Assembly (NCBI GenBank): GCA_900754275.1
Contig: CAAECF010000076.1
Coordinates: 1-10,503, forward strand
From: an uncultured Collinsella sp.
GTDB lineage: Bacteria; Actinomycetota; Coriobacteriia; Coriobacteriales; Coriobacteriaceae
Reading direction: 5' to 3'
Length of the DNA stretch: 10,503 bases
Shown: piece by piece, positions 6,504 through 10,503 of the stretch
Layout of the letters: each line of letters opens with the position of its first letter
Numbering within the stretch: the stretch's first letter is position 1
Translations under genes and position numbers: made by a program
The notes under the pieces: model-generated
What the model was told of the DNA's origin: nothing
The model's input: only the letters and a program-made list of their open reading frames with translations
Databases searched by the model: none

Positions 6504-6679
6504 CCAAAGAGCCCGCCGAACAGACCTCGGCGACGCTTGTCCTGCTTTTTCGAAGCGTCATCCCGCGTCTTCTTGCCCTGCCGCTTCTTACGGTCCTGCT
6601 CCAACTCATCGTCATCGAGTAGCATATCCCACTCAAACGGATCGTCTGTCAGATCGAACAGGTCATCGTCATCAAACAC
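6500..6679 (-). CDS. Small highly charged hypothetical protein
   Basis: A 59-residue protein that I do not recognise. Its first half is strongly acidic with aromatic residues (FDDDDLFDLTDDPFEWDML, then DDDELE); its second half is basic (RKKRQGKKTR, KKQDKRRR), and it ends in GLFGGLFG. There is no signal peptide, transmembrane segment or cysteine. The split charge and hydrophobic glycine-rich tail suggest a disordered protein that binds a partner or a membrane surface; this is inference. I place the start at the GTG ending at 6679, which has GGAGG five bases upstream; an ATG four codons earlier (6691) has no ribosome site but is possible. It is followed by the phosphoesterase gene in the same direction, with a possible promoter at its end. 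Confidence 0.55.
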   Translation of the reverse strand: MFDDDDLFDLTDDPFEWDMLLDDDELEQDRKKRQGKKTRDDASKKQDKRRRGLFGGLFG

Positions 6680-6691
6680 GTGCGCCTCCAT

Positions 6692-6882
6692 TACCGATTA
6701 GCGAGCATCCACAACGTAGTTGAGAAGTCTACGGGCCCGTGCGGACACAAATTCATCCTGTCTGCGTCTTTCAATCGTTTGCCGCAACGCTTGCGCAACG
6801 GAACGCTTGCAGATAAGATGGGAACACGGATGGCACCCGTGGCAGCGGGTCTTGCCAACTCCGATACACGTTTTCATCGTGA
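6692..6882. other. Intergenic stretch without a recognisable gene
   Basis: Between the small charged-protein gene and the aldehyde dehydrogenase terminator I see only weak structure: GCAACG/CGTTGC repeats around 6780-6815 and a 5-bp stem CACGG/CCGTG near 6825-6842. It should hold the promoter of the small gene on minus, but no convincing -35/-10 pair stands out. Confidence 0.4.
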
Positions 6883-6916
6883 GAAATGGCCGTCTTCGCT
6901 TACGCGGGGGCGGCCA
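6883..6916 (-). terminator. Intrinsic terminator of the adh-aldh operon
   Basis: On minus, TGGCCG (6916-6911) pairs with CGGCCA (6892-6887), with an inner CGC-GTAA-GCG hairpin (6906-6897), followed by TTTCT. It lies 28 bases beyond the aldehyde dehydrogenase stop codon. The T-run is short, so efficiency may be moderate. Confidence 0.6.
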
Positions 6917-6943
6917 CTTTGTTTATCCCTATGTCATCTGATT

Positions 6944-8323
6944 CTAATGCACAAACATGCGCACGAACTTGCGCTTCCAGCTTGCGTAAGGGGCATAGCG
7001 GAACGGCACGTCCAGCCACGTTGCCTTGTTCACGATGCTCTTCTTGTGGCTAAACGTATCGAAGCTCTCGCGTCCATGGTACTGTCCCATACCGCTCGCC
7101 CCCATGCCGCCAAAGCCCATATGGCTCGTGGCCAAATGCATAATGGTGTCATTAACACAGCCACCACCAAAGGGCACGTAACGCACAAAGCGCTGCTGAA
7201 CCTCACGGTCTTGGCTAAAGATATACAGGGCCAGCGGCGTCGGACGATCCGTAATAAACGTCTCGGCCTCGTCTAGGCTCTCAAACGACAGCACCGGCAA
7301 GATGGGGCCGAAAATCTCCTCCTGCATTACGGCGTCCTCAGGCGCCACGCCGTCCAAAATCGTCGGTTCAATCTTGAGCGACGACTCGCGCGCGGTACCT
7401 CCCAGCACAACCTTGTCGGGGTCGATCAGCCCGCGTACGCGCGCGAAATGCTTGGCGTTGACAATATGACCGTAATTCTCATTGTCGAGCGGATGCTCGC
7501 CAAACATGCGGCGGGCCTCCTCCTTGATGAGGTCCAGCAGCTCGTCGTGCACGCGCGCATCGACCAGCAGGTAGTCGGGCGCCACGCAGGTCTGCCCCAC
7601 GTTGAGCCATTTACCAAAGGCGATACGGCGTGCCGCGACCTTCAAGTTAGCCGTCGCATCCACGATGCAGGGACTCTTTCCGCCCAGCTCAAGCGTCACG
7701 GGTGTGAGGTTTTTACTTGCACGCTCCATGACGAGCTTGCCGACCGGAACGCTACCGGTAAAGAAGATCTTGTCCCAGCACTCATCGAGCAACGCTTCGT
7801 TTTCGGCACGCCCGCCTTCGACGACCGTCACCAAGCGCGGATCAAATGCCTCTTCACAGATTTGCTTGAGCACCGCGCTCGATGCCGGAGCATAGGCGCT
7901 CGGCTTGATGACCACGGTATTGCCCGCGGCAAGGGCGCCGGCGAGTGGCTCGAGCGTCAGTAAAAACGGGTAGTTCCACGGAGCCATGATGAGTGTGACG
8001 CCATAGGGCACGGACTGCGTCTTGCACACACTCACGGCGTTGGCGAGGTCACACGGACGCAGGCGCGAGCGACTCCATCGAGCCACATGCGCAATCTGAT
8101 AACGAATCTCGGAAAGCGAGGTGCCGATCTCGCACATATACGCCTCGTCATGCGACTTTCCCAAATCGGTCTTGAGCGCATGGGCAATATCGGCCTCGTG
8201 GGCCCGCACCGCATCGCGTAAACTCACGAGCGCACGACGTCGAGCATCGACATCAAACGTGGCGTGCGTCTTAAAATAGGCGCGCTGATCGGCAACGATG
8301 CGCGCGATTTCCTCGGTGTTCAT
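6944..8323 (-). CDS. Class-3-type aldehyde dehydrogenase
   Basis: A 459-residue cytoplasmic NAD(P)-dependent enzyme that oxidises aldehydes to acids. Its length and lack of an N-terminal extension fit the ALDH3 group rather than the longer ALDH1/2 type. Visible catalytic residues are N117 in APWNYPF, K140 in VIKPSA, E212 in LELGGKSPC, the nucleophile C246 in NVGQTCVAPDY, and E336 in QEEIFGP. The C-terminal end is basic and amphipathic (FRYAPYASWKRKFVRMFVH), as in membrane-associated ALDH3 members, though no clear transmembrane helix is present. The start is only eight bases after the stop of the alcohol dehydrogenase gene, and its AGGAGG overlaps that TAG, so translation of the two is probably coupled. 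The pair would interconvert an alcohol, its aldehyde and the acid; the physiological substrate is unknown. Confidence 0.93.
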   Translation of the reverse strand: MNTEEIARIVADQRAYFKTHATFDVDARRRALVSLRDAVRAHEADIAHALKTDLGKSHDEAYMCEIGTSLSEIRYQIAHVARWSRSRLRPCDLANAVSVCKTQSVPYGVTLIMAPWNYPFLLTLEPLAGALAAGNTVVIKPSAYAPASSAVLKQICEEAFDPRLVTVVEGGRAENEALLDECWDKIFFTGSVPVGKLVMERASKNLTPVTLELGGKSPCIVDATANLKVAARRIAFGKWLNVGQTCVAPDYLLVDARVHDELLDLIKEEARRMFGEHPLDNENYGHIVNAKHFARVRGLIDPDKVVLGGTARESSLKIEPTILDGVAPEDAVMQEEIFGPILPVLSFESLDEAETFITDRPTPLALYIFSQDREVQQRFVRYVPFGGGCVNDTIMHLATSHMGFGGMGASGMGQYHGRESFDTFSHKKSIVNKATWLDVPFRYAPYASWKRKFVRMFVH

Positions 8324-8331
8324 GGGCCCTC

Positions 8332-9552
8332 CTAGTTCTCGTCTTCAAACATACCACCCGCAACGACCTCGTACATATGCTCGAGCTCCAAACGGTCCAT
8401 TAAAAGCGGAACGGGGTACAGGGGATTGGCCTCGGCATCGGCATGCGCCGCCATCTCAGGAATGTCGGAGCGGCGAATGCCCGTCACATATTTGGGTATG
8501 CCCAAGGCGGCGTTCATGCGGTCGACCCAATCGATAAAGGCCTCAGCAGCCACGTTGTCCAGCGCATTAGCCGGCGCAATGCCGGCCATGCGGGCGAGAT
8601 CGGCGAGCTTGGGAGCAGCAGCTTCGCCATAGGCGCGAAGCATGTGCGGCAGGATGATGGCGTTGGCCAAGCCGTGGGGAATCCCGTAACGCCCGCCCAG
8701 GCTGTGCGCGATGGCATGGACGTATCCAACATAAGAGCGCGTAAAGGCAACGCCCGCTTTATACGCCGCCGAAAGCATATTGCGGCGCGCACGCATGTTG
8801 CCACCGCACTCATAGGCCTCGAGCAAATTGTCGTGGATGAGCTGCACCGCCTGGCGCGCCATCTTGCGCGTATAGGGCGTGGTGCTGCGCCCGATAAAGG
8901 CCTCGACGGCATGTGTCAGGGCGTCCATGCCCGTTTGCCCCGTAATGGAGGCGGGCAGGCCGCGCGTAAACTCGGGGTCGTGCACCGCAAAGCGCGGGAT
9001 CAGCACAAAGTCGTTAATGGGATACTTGTAGTGCGTCTCGTCGTCGGTAATTACCGCTGCAAGCGTGACCTCGCTTCCCGTGCCCGCCGTGGTGGGAACG
9101 GCGATGAGCAGCGGCAGGCGACGATGGATACGCAACAGGCCGCGCATCTTGTTGATGGGCTTCTTTGGCTGCGCGATGCGCGCGCCCACGCCCTTGGCGC
9201 AGTCCATGGCCGAACCGCCGCCAAAGCCGATAATGGCCTGGCAGGCGCTCTCTCGATACAGAGATGCCGCTTCCTCCACGTTTGAGACCGTGGGGTTCGC
9301 ACATGTTTCGGCATAGACCGCAGCGCTAATTCCCTTGGACGCGAGCGCTGTCTCGAGCGGTGCCGTGAGCCCCAGACGGGCAATGCCGGGATCTGTCACG
9401 ATAAGAACATGGTGTATTGAACGCTTTTGAAGCACTGCGGGCACTTCCTCAGCGTGCTCTAAAATGCGTGGCTCGGTATAGGGCAGCACCGGCAATGCGA
9501 TGCGAAAAACCGTTTGATACGTTCGGCACCAGGCGCGGCGGGCTAGATGCAT
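8332..9552 (-). CDS. Iron-containing (group III) alcohol dehydrogenase
   Basis: A 406-residue cytoplasmic NAD(P)-dependent alcohol dehydrogenase. Motifs include GFGGGSAMDCAKG (110-121, cofactor binding), TTAGTGSEVT (154-163) and the metal site: D210 and H214 in GMDALTHAVEAF, H279 and H293 in VHAIAHSLGGRYGIPHG, with H283 between them, matching D196, H200, H263, H277 and H267 of FucO. The N terminus is extended by roughly 15-20 residues (WCRTYQTVFRIALPVLPY) compared with FucO, a feature of a Firmicutes-like subgroup. The ATG ending at 9552 has AAGGAG eight bases upstream and is preferred over an open frame reaching further back into the regulatory region. It heads a two-gene operon with the aldehyde dehydrogenase. 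Substrate is not certain; short-chain alcohols are likely for a fermenter. Confidence 0.92.
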   Translation of the reverse strand: MHLARRAWCRTYQTVFRIALPVLPYTEPRILEHAEEVPAVLQKRSIHHVLIVTDPGIARLGLTAPLETALASKGISAAVYAETCANPTVSNVEEAASLYRESACQAIIGFGGGSAMDCAKGVGARIAQPKKPINKMRGLLRIHRRLPLLIAVPTTAGTGSEVTLAAVITDDETHYKYPINDFVLIPRFAVHDPEFTRGLPASITGQTGMDALTHAVEAFIGRSTTPYTRKMARQAVQLIHDNLLEAYECGGNMRARRNMLSAAYKAGVAFTRSYVGYVHAIAHSLGGRYGIPHGLANAIILPHMLRAYGEAAAPKLADLARMAGIAPANALDNVAAEAFIDWVDRMNAALGIPKYVTGIRRSDIPEMAAHADAEANPLYPVPLLMDRLELEHMYEVVAGGMFEDEN

Positions 9553-9569
9553 AAAGGAAGCTCCTTCAT

Positions 9570-9587
9570 TTGTTGATTGGTCAACAT
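9570..9587. promoter_or_regulatory. Rex-like operator 1 (dehydrogenase 5' region)
   Basis: TTGTTGA (9570-9576), TTGG, TCAACAT (9581-9587): a perfect 6-4-6 inverted repeat TGTTGA-N4-TCAACA. It has the spacing of the clostridial-type Rex box (TTGTTAA-N4-TTAACAA) with symmetrical A-to-G/T-to-C changes. It lies 18 bases upstream of the alcohol dehydrogenase ATG, and downstream of a possible -10 (TACAAT, 9604-9599), a position suited to repression. The regulator is inferred; no regulator gene is in the window. Confidence 0.6.
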
Positions 9588-9633
9588 TTGCTCGACCGAT
9601 TGTACTCATCGGAGGTCGCACGAGGTCTAGCAA

Positions 9634-9651
9634 TCGTTAATCAATCAACAT
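9634..9651. promoter_or_regulatory. Rex-like operator 2
   Basis: On minus, ATGTTGA-TTGA-TTAACGA: one half-site is identical to operator 1 and the other, TTAAC, matches the Rex consensus half. Its centre is 64 bases from that of operator 1, close to six helical turns. It lies about 45 bases upstream of the rubrerythrin promoter, so it could serve either divergent gene. Confidence 0.5.
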
Positions 9652-9696
9652 CTACACATGCTTAAATTGTTTTATTAAAAATCATTCCTAATAGGC

Positions 9697-9724
9697 TTCA
9701 CATTCGGTCGCATTTATGGATAAT
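9697..9724 (+). promoter_or_regulatory. Rubrerythrin promoter
   Basis: TTCACA (9697-9702) and GATAAT (9719-9724) each match the housekeeping sigma consensus at five of six positions, with a 16-base spacer. Transcription should begin near 9731, leaving a leader of about 78 bases that contains a GC-rich hairpin. Confidence 0.6.
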
Positions 9725-9742
9725 AGAACTCGTCAAGACGCA

Positions 9743-9773
9743 CGTCCGGAGAGGGCCCTTACGGGACCGGACG
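9743..9773 (+). other. 5' leader hairpin of rubrerythrin
   Basis: CGTCCGG (9743-9749) pairs with CCGGACG (9767-9773); inside it CCC (9756-9758) can pair with GGG (9763-9765) around TTAC. It lies early in the predicted leader and leaves the ribosome site (AAAGGA, about 9797-9802) exposed, so a stabilising role is more likely than blocking of translation. Confidence 0.5.
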
Positions 9774-9808
9774 AGCGCACCATCGCCATCGATCGAAAGG
9801 ATCGAATC

Positions 9809-10369
9809 ATGAAGTTTGTTTGCCCCGTTTGCGGTTATGTGGAAGAGTTCGACGGCGACCAGCTGCCCGAGGATTTCAAGTGCCCCCAGTGCGGCGTTCC
9901 CGGCTCTCGCTTCCTGAAGCAGGAGGAGGGCCAGCTCGAGTGGGCTGCCGAGCACGTCGTGGGCGTCGCCAAGATGGAGGGCGTCTCCGAGGACATCGTT
10001 GCCGATCTGCGCGCCAACTTTGAGGGCGAGTGCTCCGAGGTCGGTATGTACCTGGCCATGGCTCGCGTTGCTCATCGCGAGGGTTATCCCGAGATCGGCC
10101 TGTACTGGGAGAAGGCTGCCCACGAGGAGGCCGAGCATGCCGCCAAGTTCGCCGAGCTCCTGGGCGAGGTCGTGACCGATTCCACCAAGAAGAACCTCGA
10201 GATGCGCGTTGAGGCCGAGAATGGCGCCACCGCCGGCAAGACCGATCTTGCCAAGCGCGCCAAGGCCGCTGGCCTCGATGCCATCCACGACACCGTGCAC
10301 GAGATGGCTCGCGACGAGGCCCGCCACGGCAAGGCTTTCGCTGGCCTGCTCAAGCGCTACTTTGGCTAA
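9809..10369 (+). CDS. Reverse rubrerythrin
   Basis: A 186-residue cytoplasmic protein with a rubredoxin-like Fe(SCys)4 domain at the N terminus (C5, C8 in CPVCGY; C25, C28 in CPQCGV) followed by a ferritin-like diiron domain (about 45-186). This domain order is the reverse of classical rubrerythrin. Diiron ligand candidates are E74/E77 in EGECSEVGMY, E107 and H110 in AHEEAEH, E135/E137 in RVEAENGA, and E170 and H173 in RDEARH. Such proteins reduce hydrogen peroxide, and with oxygen-reductase partners protect anaerobes; electrons come from NADH via separate reductases. The start is the ATG at 9809, with GAAAGGA seven bases upstream. Codon use is strongly biased to C- and G-ending codons, as expected of a highly expressed gene. 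It is divergent from the dehydrogenase operon and followed by an IS end. Confidence 0.92.
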   Translation: MKFVCPVCGYVEEFDGDQLPEDFKCPQCGVPGSRFLKQEEGQLEWAAEHVVGVAKMEGVSEDIVADLRANFEGECSEVGMYLAMARVAHREGYPEIGLYWEKAAHEEAEHAAKFAELLGEVVTDSTKKNLEMRVEAENGATAGKTDLAKRAKAAGLDAIHDTVHEMARDEARHGKAFAGLLKRYFG

Positions 10370-10403
10370 GCCAACTGCCTGAGACATAACCTCTAGCTCG
10401 AAG

Positions 10404-10416
10404 AAGGCCCGGACCG
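10404..10416 (+). other. Orphan 5' arm of a rubrerythrin terminator?
   Basis: AAGGCCCGGACCG, 34 bases after the rubrerythrin stop, looks like the A-rich and GC-rich 5' arm of an intrinsic terminator, but no complementary CGGTCCGGGCCTT follows before the IS end at about 10420. The 3' arm may have been separated by the insertion. Confidence 0.4.
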
Positions 10417-10419
10417 TAT

Positions 10420-10503
10420 TGAACTGCGTCCCAAATCTTGGACGCCCTAAATAGCGACTAGGCCGCGAGGGCCTGATTCCGGAACTCCTCCGGGGTCAGG
10501 CCC
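10420..10503 (-). mobile_element. End of an IS3-family insertion sequence
   Basis: A transposase C terminus reads inward from the right edge of the window on minus, and its stop is followed by about 38 bases ending in TGAACTGCGTCCCAAAT on plus (from 10420), which resembles the TG-initiated terminal repeats of IS3/IS150-group elements. GCGTCC (10426-10431) and GGACGC (10440-10445) form a small hairpin within this end. The outer boundary at TG 10420 is my estimate; the other end is beyond the window. Confidence 0.6.
10458..10503 (-). CDS. IS3-family transposase, C-terminal fragment
   Basis: The last 14 codons before TAG (10460-10458) read GLTPEEFRNQALAA. The G-(L/M)-TP-x-E-(F/Y)-R-(N) pattern is the typical end of the OrfB/DDE integrase-type transposase of IS3-family elements, where it follows the last catalytic region. 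The rest of the gene lies beyond the window, so the catalytic residues cannot be checked. Confidence 0.6.
   Translation of the reverse strand, partial: GLTPEEFRNQALAA

Noticed and set aside
6680..7276. Plus-strand open frame of 198 codons between the small charged protein and the aldehyde dehydrogenase
   Set aside because: It crosses the operon terminator and continues antisense into the aldehyde dehydrogenase; its composition changes at that border.
8443..9285. Plus-strand open frame of 280 codons opposite the alcohol dehydrogenase
   Set aside because: Shadow of the iron-dependent dehydrogenase, with no motif and no plausible start signal.
9570..9587. FNR/CRP-type site
   Set aside because: The FNR consensus has six bases between TTGA and TCAA; here there are four, which fits the Rex-type layout better.
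9698..10387. Minus-strand open frame of 229 codons opposite rubrerythrin
   Set aside because: It is an effect of the strongly biased codons of rubrerythrin; the Gly/Leu-rich translation matches no family, while the plus frame has all rubredoxin cysteines and diiron ligands.

Overview
The window looks like chromosomal DNA of a fermentative anaerobic actinobacterium of the Coriobacteriia, most like Collinsella. This is an inference from the GC-rich coding sequence, a DUF3516-type helicase tail (an actinobacterial family), a PTS/LicT sugar operon, a fused alcohol/aldehyde dehydrogenase operon and a reverse rubrerythrin. No rRNA, tRNA or CRISPR array is visible. Almost all genes lie on the minus strand; only the first and last complete or partial host genes are on plus.

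Layout. 1-375 (+) is the C-terminal end of a DUF3516 DEAD/DEAH-box helicase, ending in a strong hairpin terminator shared with the convergent gene. 450-2207 (-) encodes a DUF2130 protein with a very long Ala/Glu-rich coiled coil and a likely PD-(D/E)XK-type domain. 2347-5814 (-) is a sugar-uptake locus in transcription order licT, a RAT/terminator attenuator, a glucose-superfamily PTS EIIBC, then chbG (carbohydrate deacetylase). 5888-6433 (-) is a small metallophosphoesterase, preceded by a 59-residue highly charged protein (6500-6679, -). 6944-9552 (-) is a tightly coupled operon of an iron-containing alcohol dehydrogenase and a class-3 aldehyde dehydrogenase. 9809-10369 (+) is a reverse rubrerythrin, divergent from the dehydrogenases. 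The right edge (from about 10420) is the end of an IS3-family element, with the last 14 codons of its transposase on minus.

How the parts work together. The licT locus shows a full antitermination switch. A LicT/BglG-type RNA-binding protein with two PRDs is followed by a RAT-like hairpin whose 3' half also forms the 5' arm of an intrinsic terminator, just ahead of the EIIBC gene. Sugar brought in and phosphorylated by EIIBC would then be deacetylated by ChbG, which points to an N-acetylated oligosaccharide such as chitobiose or a related amino sugar. No glycosidase and no EIIA are present in the window. In the second system, two Rex-like operators (TGTTGA-N4-T[C/T]AAC) lie between the dehydrogenase operon and rubrerythrin, suggesting NADH/NAD+-dependent control of fermentation and possibly of peroxide defence.

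The most noteworthy observations are the attenuator with a PRD1 lacking one conserved histidine, the pairing of ChbG with a glucose-family PTS, the paired Rex-like boxes, and an IS end lying directly after what looks like the 5' arm of the rubrerythrin terminator. I did not find a clearly new defence or mobile system; the DUF2130 protein is the least understood gene of substance.
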